A stretch of DNA of 64,000 nt from Vreelandella neptunia (GTDB lineage: Bacteria > Pseudomonadota > Gammaproteobacteria > Pseudomonadales > Halomonadaceae), in NCBI RefSeq assembly GCF_022489065.1, contig NZ_JAKVTW010000001.1, forward strand, positions 372,001 through 436,000, read 5' to 3'. The position numbers and the translations under genes are program-made. Within the stretch, counting starts at the first letter, position 1; every line of letters starts with the position of its first letter. The notes below the pieces were generated by a model, which ran no database searches, had not been told where the DNA came from, and worked only from the letters and a program-made list of their open reading frames with translations. This document shows, in pieces, positions 51,904-61,688 of this stretch.

Positions 51904-53073
51904 TCAATACCCGGTCATCTCGAGATACCCCTTGCCCAGCGGCTCGCCGCTGGCGCGGTCATTTATGTTCACTTCCCCTTCCCAATAGGGAACGCTGGTC
52001 GTCATCCAGCGGTTGGCGTAGGGCGCTTCGATATTGATATCGACGCCCTCTGAGGGTACTTCCAAGCGCCAGCGAGTGGGGACATCGCGTCCCGCGACCA
52101 TCGAGGTTGCCAGCGGGGTCATAATGATATCGGTGTTTGATAAAGGAGTGGTGTCGCCTTGCGGCGTAATCCAGGTGCCGGAGCGGTAGTCAGCGCCTTG
52201 CTCTTGATCCGTGTCATCGCCACCGCCTCGTAGTTGAAACGCCATTAGTTTGTGACCGTCATTGAAGTGCAGCGATAGCCAATCCCAACCTGATTGGCGG
52301 GCATCCAGCAATTGACTGCTCCACTCCCTATCCAGCCAGCCGCGCCCGCTGACTGCTTTTGTCTCGCCGTTAAGTGTGACGTCGCCCTCTATTTGCCAAA
52401 AGGGCTGGCTGTAGTACATAGAGCCTTGGCCATTGGCGGCTTTTTGACTAAACCCCTGGTCGCCATGCAGTACCAGTGGCCCTTCGGCGGTCAGCGTTAA
52501 TGAATAGCCAAAGCGAGACTCGCCTTCGCCGCTGTAGGCGGTGAGCGTTAGAGGGCTGAAATTGGTACTACCGACTTCCTCGCTTGCTTTCAGTTGCCAA
52601 TCGTCTAGCCAGGCATGAAAGGGAGCGGTCATCACCCCCGCTTGGCTCTCCTGGGGAGCGGAGAGTTCGGCCTGAGAGTGGCTGCGGCCAAAGCGCTCGG
52701 TCACTTCGTGCTGTTCGCCTTGGGAGATCGCCATATGGGCCATCCAGAGTTGATCTGCGGCCCAGGGTGTGGGGGCTGGGCGCTCGCTTGGCGGCATAAG
52801 CGCCTGACGAAATAGCGTCCACTGCAGACCTAAGGGCTCACCGGCGGTATCTTCTAAATTGGCGGTTAAGTACCACCACTCGATGCGATAATCAGGGTGC
52901 GCTGAGTGATCTGCTGGGAACGTAAGCGATTGGTTTGGAGTGGCGTGTTGAAAGCCATCGGCGTCCTGGCCCAATCCGGCAAAGCCGGGGCTGGTGGTCG
53001 TCGTGTGATCCTCATCGCTGCAGCCGTAAAGAAGCAGCGTCGCAATGAGGACTAGTAGCCACCTTAAGCTCAT
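51904..53073 (-). CDS. AttH/CrtC-like lipocalin-domain lipoprotein
   Basis: 389 residues. The N-terminal lipoprotein signal ends in LLLYGC. The mature protein has the twin lipocalin-like fold of the AttH/hydroxyneurosporene synthase family: HPDYRIEWWYLTANLED, LGLQWTLFRQAL, AVSGRGWLDREWSSQLL and GWDWLSLHFNDGHKLMAFQLRG. Such proteins are encoded with an ABC exporter, as in the att cluster. The function is unproven; binding or modification of a hydrophobic molecule at the envelope is likely. The start overlaps the permease stop. Confidence 0.85.
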   Translation of the reverse strand: MSLRWLLVLIATLLLYGCSDEDHTTTTSPGFAGLGQDADGFQHATPNQSLTFPADHSAHPDYRIEWWYLTANLEDTAGEPLGLQWTLFRQALMPPSERPAPTPWAADQLWMAHMAISQGEQHEVTERFGRSHSQAELSAPQESQAGVMTAPFHAWLDDWQLKASEEVGSTNFSPLTLTAYSGEGESRFGYSLTLTAEGPLVLHGDQGFSQKAANGQGSMYYSQPFWQIEGDVTLNGETKAVSGRGWLDREWSSQLLDARQSGWDWLSLHFNDGHKLMAFQLRGGGDDTDQEQGADYRSGTWITPQGDTTPLSNTDIIMTPLATSMVAGRDVPTRWRLEVPSEGVDINIEAPYANRWMTTSVPYWEGEVNINDRASGEPLGKGYLEMTGY

Positions 53074-55550
53074 TGATTGGCCTCTTCAGCCAGTAAGGCG
53101 CGGGGTGAGGCGCGCCAAAAACGCAGCGCAGGCAGTGCTGCTGATAGCAGCGCCACAGCAACAGCAGTCGCCAGGGTAACGGCCATTTCCCACGGGAATA
53201 GATACAGCGGTAGCCGCCAGCCAAAGGCAGCGACATTAATGATCGCCACCAAGCCCCAGGTGATCGCGATCCCCAGTGGAAGTGCCAGCAAACCAGTGAC
53301 GAATGCCGCACCGCCTAACTGTACCAAACTTAGCTGCGCTAGCTGCGCCCTGGGAACACCCAGCGCCCAGAGTGGCGCTAACTGCTGGCGTCGGCTGCGT
53401 GCCTGAGCCAACAGGCTAGCCAGCAGTGCTAGCGCGGCAACCGCTAGGGTCAATGCATTGAGGGCGCGAGTAATGGTAAAGGTGCGCTCGAAAATCTCGG
53501 TGGCGATACGCTTGATCTCGGCTTGATCGCTCAGTGCGTCACTGCTTAGCCCAAAGCGGGCGGTAAGTGCTTCTCGTAGAACACCCTCATCGACGTCGTC
53601 ATTTAGCACCAAGCCCATTGAACTAGGCGGTGCATTAAACCGTGCAGCAAGCTGGGGCGATGCCATGAGAATCTGCCCGCTTGGGTTGCCATAGTCAGGG
53701 TAAGTCGCGGCGATTGTCAGCGTTTCATTGACGCCCGGCGCGCTGAGAGTAAGCCGGTCGCCGGGGGAAAGATGCTCTGCGGTGGCGAGCTGTTCGTTAA
53801 CAAATACTGCGCCATGATCGAAGGCGGCCCAGGCAGCCTCGCGATCCTGCTGGGTTGCCAGCAGTGGCCAGTGGGGTGTTAGGGAGTTGCCTGGGGTAAT
53901 GCCGTAAAGCTCGATAGGGGTGCCTAAAGCGTGGCTACCGTCAGACGTAATGACGGTTTCAAGAACGGCATCGCTGCGCCGAGTGAGTAGCCGCTCTGAG
54001 ACCTCAGAACGCTCAGCCAGCCAGGCATCAATATCGGCGTACTGCTCACTGGGGGCATTTAAATAGAGCGGAGCGACTAAGCGCTGATCAAGCCAGTTTA
54101 AAAAGGTGAGACGAAAACCACCGACCATACTGCCGACCCCTAGATTGGTCGCCAGGGCGATGAGTAGGGCCATCATGGCGAGCGAGAGTTTGGGTAGCTG
54201 AAGCTGCATATCCGCCAGTGCCCAGTGAATCAACGGGCGTCGCCGGGTGAGGTGTGACAGCACTTTCAAAGCAAGGGCTAATAAGGGCGGCAGCCACAGC
54301 GCGCTGGCCATAAGTAGCGCGGCAATCAGCCCAAAGCCTGCCACTAAGCCATCGCCAGGGGGTTGAAAGCGCAGCCAAATATAAAGCGCTGATGCCACTC
54401 CCGCAGCGCATGCGCCGCCGACACTCATTAGCATCAATTGCCGACGATAACCGCTGCGCCAAGCCTGCATTTGGCCTAGCTCCAGCATGTTCAAGCGGGC
54501 AGCGCGCCACAGTACGCCGCCGCCCGCCAGCAGTAGCCCACCCAGGCTAACCGCTAGCCCGCCGACCCAGTAATGCCAGGGCAGATTGAGTTCTCTGCCA
54601 ACGCCTGCGCCATACAGTGAACCTAGGGTAGCCGCCACATCGGGGAGTAGCAGGCGTGCCAGCCATACGCCGCTGGCAATGCCGGCAACGGCACCGATCA
54701 GGCCAAGCAGGATTAACTCTACGCTGAGCGCTAGAACCAAACTACGCCCCGAAACACCCAGCACCCTTAGAGTGCGCAGCATACCCAAGCGTTGCTCTAA
54801 GGCTAGGCCTAGCGCTGCCTGAACAATAAATAACCCCACGACCCAGGCGAGTAGCCCTAGCGCGGTAAGGTTTAAGTGGAAGCTTTCCGTCAGTTGACCG
54901 GGAGTGGCAATGCGGTTGGCTCGGGTGAGCGTTAATCCAGCCGGAGCCTCTGTCAGAGCTCCTGGTGCGGTCACGATGCGCGTTATTTCATTACCGCTTT
55001 CAAGAAGCCGCGCAGCGGCAGCTATATCCATGACCAGGGTGTCTGGCGGGAGTGCGGGCGCTAGAACGAGGGGTGGGAGTGCTTTACCGTTCGCAAGGGT
55101 TGTGGTGGACGTCAAGGCATCGGGGGCAGCGCGGGTTTGCCATGGGGGGGTTAGAAAGTCGGTTAACGAGTTCGAGGTGTCTGCTTGGGCCAGCGGGTTA
55201 TCATTCGCCAGGGTAAGCGGGTCAATGCCGATCAATGTTAGCCGAGTGCCATCTTGGGTGACGATTTCACCCTCCAGCATGGGCGAAACGGGCAAGCCCG
55301 CTTGGCGTAGGGCGTGATACTCCGCGCGGGTGAGGGCAGCGCCATCACGTCGCTCCAACTGATCTAACTGGGTATCAAACATGGCATCGGCCCGGGCGTA
55401 GCTATCGCGAGCCGTGGCGTTGATGGCTTGAATGCCACTCCATAAAGCGCTGGCTACCCATAGGCCGAGCAGCAGCATGGCTAATTGACCAGGATGACGC
55501 CGGTAGTGGGTTAGCAGTGTCGCCACAACCGTAGGTATAGACTTGATCAT
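53070..55550 (-). CDS. FtsX/MacB-type ABC transporter permease (Att type)
   Basis: 826 residues. One N-terminal helix, an extracytoplasmic domain (about 45-225) and then two FtsX-type membrane blocks at about 230-470 and 700-826, as in LolC/E-like and AttF/G-like permeases with duplicated FtsX domains. The pattern TALGLLAWVVGLFIVQAALGLALEQRLGMLRTLRVLGVS is repeated in form by LALLASLLAQARSRRQQLAPLWALGVPRAQLAQL. It works with the ATPase downstream in coordinates (55547) and the lipocalin-like lipoprotein, and probably extracts or exports a lipophilic substrate. Confidence 0.87.
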   Translation of the reverse strand: MIKSIPTVVATLLTHYRRHPGQLAMLLLGLWVASALWSGIQAINATARDSYARADAMFDTQLDQLERRDGAALTRAEYHALRQAGLPVSPMLEGEIVTQDGTRLTLIGIDPLTLANDNPLAQADTSNSLTDFLTPPWQTRAAPDALTSTTTLANGKALPPLVLAPALPPDTLVMDIAAAARLLESGNEITRIVTAPGALTEAPAGLTLTRANRIATPGQLTESFHLNLTALGLLAWVVGLFIVQAALGLALEQRLGMLRTLRVLGVSGRSLVLALSVELILLGLIGAVAGIASGVWLARLLLPDVAATLGSLYGAGVGRELNLPWHYWVGGLAVSLGGLLLAGGGVLWRAARLNMLELGQMQAWRSGYRRQLMLMSVGGACAAGVASALYIWLRFQPPGDGLVAGFGLIAALLMASALWLPPLLALALKVLSHLTRRRPLIHWALADMQLQLPKLSLAMMALLIALATNLGVGSMVGGFRLTFLNWLDQRLVAPLYLNAPSEQYADIDAWLAERSEVSERLLTRRSDAVLETVITSDGSHALGTPIELYGITPGNSLTPHWPLLATQQDREAAWAAFDHGAVFVNEQLATAEHLSPGDRLTLSAPGVNETLTIAATYPDYGNPSGQILMASPQLAARFNAPPSSMGLVLNDDVDEGVLREALTARFGLSSDALSDQAEIKRIATEIFERTFTITRALNALTLAVAALALLASLLAQARSRRQQLAPLWALGVPRAQLAQLSLVQLGGAAFVTGLLALPLGIAITWGLVAIINVAAFGWRLPLYLFPWEMAVTLATAVAVALLSAALPALRFWRASPRALLAEEANQ

Positions 55551-56212
55551 AACGCGCTATTAATCAGTTGACCGTGGCGCAGGCGTAGGCAGCGATCAAG
55601 CGGTGCGGCTACCTGGGGGCTATGGGTGACAACGAGCAGGGCGCACTGGGTTTCGCGCACTAGGCTCAGTAGTAGCTCAAGTACCTCTTGAGCGGTTGTT
55701 TCATCCAAATTGCCCGTGGGTTCATCAGCGAGTAACAGTGGCGGGCGCGGCGCCAGCGCGCGGCCTATGGCCAGACGTTGCTGCTGGCCCCCAGAGAGCT
55801 GCTCCGGGTAGCGTTTTTCCAGCCCCTTTAGCCCCAACCGCTCCACTAAATAGGCTGTCCAATCGGGTTCGTCACGGTTGGCTAAGCGCGCCTGCAAGCG
55901 CAGGTTGTCGAGGGCCGTGAGGCTAGGCACTAAGTGGAACTGCTGAAATACCAGGCCTAATTTTTCGCGGCGTAGCTTGGCGCGGGCGGGTTCCGCTAAA
56001 GACGCCACGTTGTGACCCGCGAGGGCAATACTACCCTGATCGGGTAGGTCTAGCCCAGCAGCAAGGTGGAGTAGCGTGGACTTGCCGCTTCCCGATTCGC
56101 CCATCAGTGCCAGGCTTTGGCCTGGCGCTAAGCGAAGTGAGACATCGTCGAGTACTTTAAGCGGGCCCTGAGGCGTCGGATAGGTTTTATGGACCTGATG
56201 AAGTTCCAGCAT
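55547..56212 (-). CDS. LolD/MacB-type ABC transporter ATP-binding protein
   Basis: 221 residues. Walker A is GESGSGKST, the Q-loop [12 protein letters not shown], the signature [15 protein letters not shown], Walker [13 protein letters not shown] and the H-loop VVTHSPQVA. It matches the LolD/MacB ATPase class that partners FtsX permeases. It is the first gene of the three-gene Att-type unit and overlaps the permease start by 4 bp. Confidence 0.92.
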   Translation of the reverse strand: MLELHQVHKTYPTPQGPLKVLDDVSLRLAPGQSLALMGESGSGKSTLLHLAAGLDLPDQGSIALAGHNVASLAEPARAKLRREKLGLVFQQFHLVPSLTALDNLRLQARLANRDEPDWTAYLVERLGLKGLEKRYPEQLSGGQQQRLAIGRALAPRPPLLLADEPTGNLDETTAQEVLELLLSLVRETQCALLVVTHSPQVAAPLDRCLRLRHGQLINSAL

Positions 56213-56268
56213 GGGCTGCTCTTATTACTGATGGAGACGACTAATTCGCTAACGCAGCAGGTTATTCG

Positions 56269-57810
56269 TTATTGAGCACCACGTTCGCCGTATACAGCGA
56301 TACCGCCGCGCCCTGTGCGCTTAATGAAATACATGCACTTATCTGCCGCATCAATAAGCTCATCCGCACTGCCAAACCCGCCGTCATCCAGGCAGGCAAT
56401 GCCAATAGAAACAGATACGTGGATAGGCTCTTGTGCATTGTGTGCCATCGGCGTTTTTTCTAATCGTTGAGCAATTCTTTTGGCGAAAACTTGGGCAGCC
56501 CTTGCATCTTCATCCGGCAAAATAACCAGGAACTCTTCGCCTCCCCAGCGCCCGGCCAAATCTCCTTCACGAATTAATGCTTGCAGCGCTTTGCCAAATC
56601 TTTCGAGCACTTGGTCACCAAGTTGGTGCCCGTACTTGTCGTTAAGCTTTTTGAAGTGATCAAGATCAATAAACACCACTGACATGATCAGTGACTGCTC
56701 CTGGCAAAGAAGAAAACGTTTTTGCAGCTGTTCTTCTAACCAGGCACGGTTGGCAAGGCCGGTTAACCTATCTGTGCGCGAGCGCTCTTCTAATTCATCT
56801 TGTCGTTGACGCAACGAGGCGAGTTCCGCTTGTTGCGACTCGAGGCGTGCATTGAGCTGCAGTGTTTGTTTAAACAGTAACTGCTGTGCTTCTGAAAGCA
56901 ACGACTCATTATCTAGGAGTGGCGGTGCAACCATTTGCAGCATATCGGCAAGCGCTGGTAGTTGTTGTTTTATGTTTTCTAATAAAAGCCGTAAAGAAAT
57001 GGTGTGAGCACCTTGATAGGTCTCGAATTCTCGTATGACGGTGACTAATGACTGTGCTGGGTGGGAAGAGAGCCAGGCGTCGGCAATGGGCCCTGAGAGC
57101 TGAACACATAGCTTGTCCGGGGAGGCTATATCGTATTCACTATGGCTATCACAAATGCGTTGAGCCAGCGCTACAGGAACTCCCCACTTTGCGGCAAGCC
57201 ACGCGCCGACTTGTGAATGGTCACAGCCAAAAAGCCGTTGTTCTGATTCTGATAACTGTCGATGCGACAGAGCCTCTTCTGTATACAAAGTGTTGCTGTC
57301 TTTGGGATAGGTTTCCCGTAAAGCGATGATGCCAATATCTTGGAGCAGAGATGCCGTAAATACTTGGCCTGCCATATCAGGGCATAGGTTAATCGCCAGT
57401 TGCCGTGCAGCTAAAGAGGCGATGATAGAGCGCATCCACACGCGCTGATAATAGGCGTCGATGCCCTTGTTTTGAAGCAGGCTGAAGCTCATTACGGCTG
57501 CCAATGTGGTATCTAATCCTAACCGGGCAGTGGCTTCACTGCAGGCGCTCACTCTGGTGGGGGTACGTGAGAAGAAAGCGCTGTTTGCAAGGGTAATTAT
57601 CCGCATAGTTAACGCAGGATCATGCTCAATGGCATTGGCATAGTCGTTGACCGATGGATTTTCTGAGCGCGCTATTTTTAAAATTTTAATAGCAACCGAG
57701 GGCAGGGTGGGCAGGCTGGGGCACTTGATTAGGTCAGCTACCAAAAATGGCGGTAATTCGGTCACTAAGACCAGGTCCTTCGAATTATCCTTTACCTGAA
57801 TGACCTGCAT
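56269..57810 (-). CDS. HDOD-GGDEF protein (diguanylate cyclase)
   Basis: 513 residues from the ATG at 57810 (AGGAGA upstream). The N-terminal HDOD domain (about 20-260; LPTLPSVAIKILKIARSENPSVNDYANAIEHDPALTMRIITLANSAFF) is followed by a linker with coiled-coil character (ESQQAELASLRQRQDELEERS) and a GGDEF domain at about 345-510. Active-site residues are intact: RLTGLANRAWLE and GRWGGEEFLV. REGD, five residues upstream, is a complete I-site. It should make c-di-GMP under control of an HDOD sensor. It is the second c-di-GMP synthase of the window and is not in an operon. Confidence 0.9.
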   Translation of the reverse strand: MQVIQVKDNSKDLVLVTELPPFLVADLIKCPSLPTLPSVAIKILKIARSENPSVNDYANAIEHDPALTMRIITLANSAFFSRTPTRVSACSEATARLGLDTTLAAVMSFSLLQNKGIDAYYQRVWMRSIIASLAARQLAINLCPDMAGQVFTASLLQDIGIIALRETYPKDSNTLYTEEALSHRQLSESEQRLFGCDHSQVGAWLAAKWGVPVALAQRICDSHSEYDIASPDKLCVQLSGPIADAWLSSHPAQSLVTVIREFETYQGAHTISLRLLLENIKQQLPALADMLQMVAPPLLDNESLLSEAQQLLFKQTLQLNARLESQQAELASLRQRQDELEERSRTDRLTGLANRAWLEEQLQKRFLLCQEQSLIMSVVFIDLDHFKKLNDKYGHQLGDQVLERFGKALQALIREGDLAGRWGGEEFLVILPDEDARAAQVFAKRIAQRLEKTPMAHNAQEPIHVSVSIGIACLDDGGFGSADELIDAADKCMYFIKRTGRGGIAVYGERGAQ

Positions 57811-58078
57811 TACTCTCTCCTTACACGTATTAGCTACCATCAACAGCCCTCAGTCTTCCCTGAATTTGCAGCATGGGCATTGATGATTGTATTTAATCGG
57901 TCGTATTAACCATCATAGCGCGGCAAGGCTATGAAAGGGATATAGAACCTGTGCCTGGGTGAGCATCGCGACTTATGTCTCAGATCCTCAATACCCTAAG
58001 CTTACGTAAATTTGTCATGTGAGTACCGTTATTTTTATACTCAATACGCATTAGGGGCATTCTAATCTGTCTTGTTTT
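57811..58078. other. Non-coding stretch upstream of the HDOD-GGDEF gene
   Basis: No gene is seen. It includes the promoter region of the HDOD-GGDEF gene, AT-rich parts, and a short palindromic CTTACGTAA near 58000. No tRNA, terminator or mobile-element end was recognised. Confidence 0.5.
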
Positions 58079-58116
58079 GTAAGTTATTTCCTAAGCGTTT
58101 GTAAGATATCTCTTAC
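58079..58116. promoter_or_regulatory. Paired palindromic operator-like sites (second locus)
   Basis: The perfect GTAAGA-TATC-TCTTAC (58101-58116) is preceded, exactly 22 bp earlier, by the imperfect GTAAGT-TATT-TCCTAA (58079). The arrangement, order and phasing are the same as at 20596-20633. The pair lies about 50 bp before the decayed HlyD fragment. Confidence 0.55.
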
Positions 58117-58168
58117 GCTGGTGTAGGAAATTAGCTATTTAGACGACTTAGACGTCAGATAAGGATGA

Positions 58169-58366
58169 GTGCGGGGCGCGCATACTGCGCGTGGTAAAGA
58201 GGCATTTTATGAAGTAATGATGGTCACAGAGGATGCCTTTTTAGAGCGTAATGGAGAAACTCCCCCCTTTCGACCTGGGATGATGGCACAGGTAGACCTA
58301 CAAACAGGCAAACGAACGTTGCTGAGTTAACTAATCAAACCAATTATAAAGGCACGGTTGAATTAG
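58169..58366 (+). pseudogene. Remnant of a HlyD-family type I secretion adaptor (C-terminus)
   Basis: One frame reads FLERNGETPPFRPGMMAQVD then LQTGKRTLLS, a stop at 58328-58330, and then LIKPIIKARLN to TAG 58364. Family members end in a pattern like PGM.A.VDI.TG.RTVL.YLLKPI.KA, so the in-frame TAA replaces the expected tyrosine codon of YL(L/I)KPI. No HlyD sequence precedes it: the frame is closed at 58166, and the upstream DNA shows the paired palindromes. The adaptor gene has lost its 5' part and gained a nonsense codon. No ABC exporter or TolC partner is nearby. Confidence 0.75.
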
Positions 58367-58584
58367 CCGCGTGTCTTAAAAGCAGAATGGCATATATACC
58401 TCTTCGCTCATTTATCCAATTGATTTTCTAAAGATAACTCTGCTTCAAGAGCCTGCTTGGGCTATTTCCTGGCGACTAAAGTATAAGCGTTAGAGGGTTT
58501 TACTCTCTCCTCCATACTACCATACTAGTCATATCAGCTTTGGCCTCCGCTCTTCACAGGCTTCCACCTTCGGATTGAAGTGTT
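58367..58584. other. Upstream region of the FadR-type regulator gene
   Basis: Non-coding; it should hold the promoter and operators of the sugar-acid operon. The only pattern noted is CATACTACCATACTAGTCATA (58513-58533), which contains repeated CATACTA, a possible GntR-type site. No gene is recognised. Confidence 0.4.
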
Positions 58585-59358
58585 ATGCACACGACCCTAC
58601 AAATGCTATGGCAGGAAACCCGTGACAGCGACTCCGTTCGTCAGCGGTTATTTCATGTATTAAGACAGTCGATCATTCAGATGGTCCTCGCGCCAGGCCA
58701 GGCCCTATCTGAAAAAGAAATTGCGGACACCTTTTCGGTCAGCCGTCAGCCGGTACGTGAGGCTTTCATTCGGCTTTCCGAGGCGGGGTTGGTGGAAGTG
58801 AAGCCTCAGCGCGGCACTTACGTTGTGAAGATATCTCAGCGGGCAGTGCTTGAAGCACGCTTTGTACGTGAAGCGGTCGAGGTGGCGGTCGTAAGGCTGG
58901 CGGCTGAAAAAGGTATTGAGCCATCAATCCTAACCGAACTGCATGATCTGTTAGCGCGGCAGCGTCGCTGTATTGAGCCTAATGATAATGACCGTTTTTA
59001 TCGTCTTGACGAAGCCTTTCACCGAACGCTTTCTCTAGGGGTAAAGCAACACGCAGCCTGGAAAGTCATTGAAGAGGTTCGTGCTCAACTCGACCGGGTG
59101 CGCTATCTCAGTGTGCCACACAGTACTCCGCTGGAGCGGCTTGTGGATCAGCATACGAGCATTGTTGCTGCCATTGAAGCGGGAGACGTTCAGAAAGCTC
59201 AAGAGGCAATGATGCTGCATCTGCGTGAGATTTTGGTCTCTATGCCTGACCTGGTTCGCCGTTTCCCCGCGATGTTTGAAGGAGAAGCGGTATTTGAAGG
59301 TCAAGCAGTACTCGAAGAACAAGAAAACCCAGCTGTTAAGCAGGAGACGATCCAATGA
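58585..59358 (+). CDS. GntR/FCD (FadR-type) transcriptional regulator
   Basis: 257 residues. The winged helix is at about 15-85 ([40 protein letters not shown]). The all-alpha FCD effector domain (about 95-220) keeps metal/ligand positions in [25 protein letters not shown] and [13 protein letters not shown] regulators commonly bind sugar acids or carboxylates. The stop overlaps the ManD gene by 4 bp, so the regulator is the first gene of the operon it probably controls. The C-terminus has a glutamate-rich tail. Confidence 0.9.
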   Translation: MHTTLQMLWQETRDSDSVRQRLFHVLRQSIIQMVLAPGQALSEKEIADTFSVSRQPVREAFIRLSEAGLVEVKPQRGTYVVKISQRAVLEARFVREAVEVAVVRLAAEKGIEPSILTELHDLLARQRRCIEPNDNDRFYRLDEAFHRTLSLGVKQHAAWKVIEEVRAQLDRVRYLSVPHSTPLERLVDQHTSIVAAIEAGDVQKAQEAMMLHLREILVSMPDLVRRFPAMFEGEAVFEGQAVLEEQENPAVKQETIQ

Positions 59359-60566
59359 AGATTGAGCAGGCTTATACCATTGTGACCTCGCCGGGGCGCA
59401 ATTTTGTGACGCTAAAGATTGTCACTGATCAGGGCGAGTACGGCATTGGTGATGCCACACTCAATGGGCGTGAAATGGCCGTTGTGGCTTATTTGGAAGA
59501 GCATGTTATTCCGACGTTAATCGGGCGCGACCCTCAGCGTATCGAAGACATCTGGCACTACCTCTATCGCGGCGCATACTGGCGGCGTGGGCCCGTCACC
59601 ATGAGTGCGATTGCTGCTGTTGATATGGCGCTTTGGGATATTAAAGCAAAGCTTGCGGGCATGCCGCTGTATCAATTGCTTGGTGGTAAGAGTCGTGATC
59701 GAGTCATGGTCTATGGCCATGCAACAGGGCGAGATATTGAAGCGTGTCTGGAAGAGGTCGCCCGTCACGTCGACGAGGGCTACAAAGCCGTGCGTGTGCA
59801 GGCGGGGGTGCCAGGCATTGCCAGCATCTATGGTGTTGCTAAAAAAGATGGCGAGCCTTATGAGCCTGCCGATTCTGATTTGCCTGCTGAGCATGTCTGG
59901 AGTACCAGCAAGTACTTAAATCATGTGCCAAAGCTGTTTGCCGCCGTGCGGGAGCGCTTTGGTGAAGATCTGCACGTGCTGCACGATGTTCATCACCGCT
60001 TGACGCCTATTGAGGCCGCCCGTTTAGGCAAAGAGGTTGAACCCTACCATCTATTTTGGCTTGAGGACTGCGTACCTGCTGAAAATCAGGAGGCGTTTGG
60101 CCTTATCCGTCAGCACACCACCACACCGCTGGCCGTTGGCGAAGTTTTTAACAGCCTGTATGACGCCAAAGCGCTGATTGAAAATCAGTGGATCGACTAT
60201 ATACGCGCCACCCTAACCCATGCTGGCGGTATTACCCATATGCGACGCATTGCTGATTTAGCGGGTCTTTATCACGTGCGTACTGGCTTTCACGGTCCGA
60301 CAGACCTTTCGCCGGTTTGCCTTGGTTCGGCGATTCATTTTGATACCTGGGTACCCAACTTCGGCATCCAGGAGTATATGCCACATACCAGCGCAACGGA
60401 TCAAGTCTTCCCTCACGATTATCGTTTTGAAGATGGCCACTTTATCGTTGGTGAAACCCCGGGGCACGGCGTTGATATCGATGAAACGTTAGCCAAGCAA
60501 TACCCCTATAAGCGCGCCAGCCTCCCGGTTAACCGGCTAGAAGATGGCACACTTTGGCACTGGTAA
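59355..60566 (+). CDS. D-mannonate dehydratase family protein (ManD/RspA, enolase superfamily)
   Basis: 403 residues. The N-terminal capping domain ([21 protein letters not shown]) is followed by an enolase-superfamily barrel with metal ligands in [21 protein letters not shown] and LAVGEVFNS, and late motifs [13 protein letters not shown] and GIQEYMPH. This is the ManD pattern; members dehydrate D-mannonate (some D-gluconate) to 2-keto-3-deoxygluconate, and some are inactive. A following TRAP importer and dehydrogenase support a sugar-acid catabolic role. The start is coupled to the regulator stop. Confidence 0.9.
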   Translation: MKIEQAYTIVTSPGRNFVTLKIVTDQGEYGIGDATLNGREMAVVAYLEEHVIPTLIGRDPQRIEDIWHYLYRGAYWRRGPVTMSAIAAVDMALWDIKAKLAGMPLYQLLGGKSRDRVMVYGHATGRDIEACLEEVARHVDEGYKAVRVQAGVPGIASIYGVAKKDGEPYEPADSDLPAEHVWSTSKYLNHVPKLFAAVRERFGEDLHVLHDVHHRLTPIEAARLGKEVEPYHLFWLEDCVPAENQEAFGLIRQHTTTPLAVGEVFNSLYDAKALIENQWIDYIRATLTHAGGITHMRRIADLAGLYHVRTGFHGPTDLSPVCLGSAIHFDTWVPNFGIQEYMPHTSATDQVFPHDYRFEDGHFIVGETPGHGVDIDETLAKQYPYKRASLPVNRLEDGTLWHW

Positions 60567-60579
60567 GGAGTTCATCTAA

Positions 60580-61602
60580 ATGAAAGCATTTCAGGTAAAG
60601 GCCCCTCATGACTACCAGGTTACGGAAATTGATCCGCCCAAGGTGGCTGCTGGTGAAGCGCTGGTACGTGTAGCATTTGCCGGTATCTGCGGCTCGGATA
60701 TGCATATTATTCATGGGGACAACGCCTTTGTACGTTTTCCGCGCATTACCGGCCATGAGTTTTCCGGGGTAGTAGAAGCGGTGGGGGAAGGTGTACATGA
60801 CGTCGCCATCTGGGACCACGTATGCATAGACCCTGTTATCAGCTGCGGTCATTGCTACCCCTGCCGTATTGGTCGACCCAATGTGTGCAGTTCGCTAGAA
60901 GTGATCGGTGTGCATCGCGATGGCGGTTTTGAAGAGTTGGTTGCTGTCCCTACGGCTAACGTTCATCAGCTACCTGCTCATATCGGACTCGATGCTGCTG
61001 CCTTAGTTGAGCCATACACCATTGCCGCCAACGTGCTTGATCGTATGCAGCCGCATCCTGGTGATCGACTAATGATTCTGGGCGCTGGAGTAATTGGCCT
61101 TACGATTCTGCAAATGGCACTTGCCAAAGGCATTGAAGAGGTGATCGTCACAGACGTTATTAATGAGCGATTAGCGGCAGCAAAACAGCTGGGTGCCACG
61201 CAGGCATTTAATAGCCGCGAGCAGGATGTGGAAAAAGAGGTACTTGCTTTGACGCAAGGTGAAGGCGTGCCACTGATTGCTGATGCGGCTTGTGTGCCAG
61301 CACTGCTCCCGCAAATGCTGCGTTTAGCCTCGCCAGCAGGGCGCATTGGCCTGCTGGGCTTTAGCGTCCAGCCCAGCGAGCTAGTGCAGCTAGAGGTGAT
61401 TAAGAAAGAGCTTACCCTGGTTGGGTCACGACTTAACAACCGTAAGTTTCCAGAGGTGCTTGAGCTAATGGCAAGTGGGCAGTTGAACCCGTTGGCGTTG
61501 GTCAGTCATCGGTTACCACTCAGTGATATGCCCAGCGCCATCGAAATGCTTGACCACCGCCCAGAAGAGGCCCGCAAGGTACTGATTCAAGTCAGTGCTT
61601 AA
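60580..61602 (+). CDS. Zinc-dependent MDR dehydrogenase (RspB-like)
   Basis: 340 residues of the medium-chain alcohol dehydrogenase family. The catalytic zinc site is CGSDMHI and GHEFSG; the structural zinc cysteines are in CGHCYPCRIGRPNVC. The Rossmann motif is LGAGVIGLTILQ. Relatives oxidise polyols or sugar acids (threonine, idonate or galactitol dehydrogenases). The pairing with ManD is the same as rspA-rspB in E. coli. It probably oxidises a sugar acid to the ketonate used by the pathway; the substrate is unknown. Confidence 0.88.
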   Translation: MKAFQVKAPHDYQVTEIDPPKVAAGEALVRVAFAGICGSDMHIIHGDNAFVRFPRITGHEFSGVVEAVGEGVHDVAIWDHVCIDPVISCGHCYPCRIGRPNVCSSLEVIGVHRDGGFEELVAVPTANVHQLPAHIGLDAAALVEPYTIAANVLDRMQPHPGDRLMILGAGVIGLTILQMALAKGIEEVIVTDVINERLAAAKQLGATQAFNSREQDVEKEVLALTQGEGVPLIADAACVPALLPQMLRLASPAGRIGLLGFSVQPSELVQLEVIKKELTLVGSRLNNRKFPEVLELMASGQLNPLALVSHRLPLSDMPSAIEMLDHRPEEARKVLIQVSA

Positions 61603-61688
61603 CGGGTGCTACGCCAATGCATGCCAACCCACCCGTCATTAATGGCTGCAATTAACAACTAACAACACTCGAATGCAGGAGCAATACA

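Noticed and set aside
57842-58584. Small RNA gene in the long intergenic region
   Set aside because: Apart from the paired palindromes and the HlyD remnant, no promoter-plus-terminator arrangement could be recognised.
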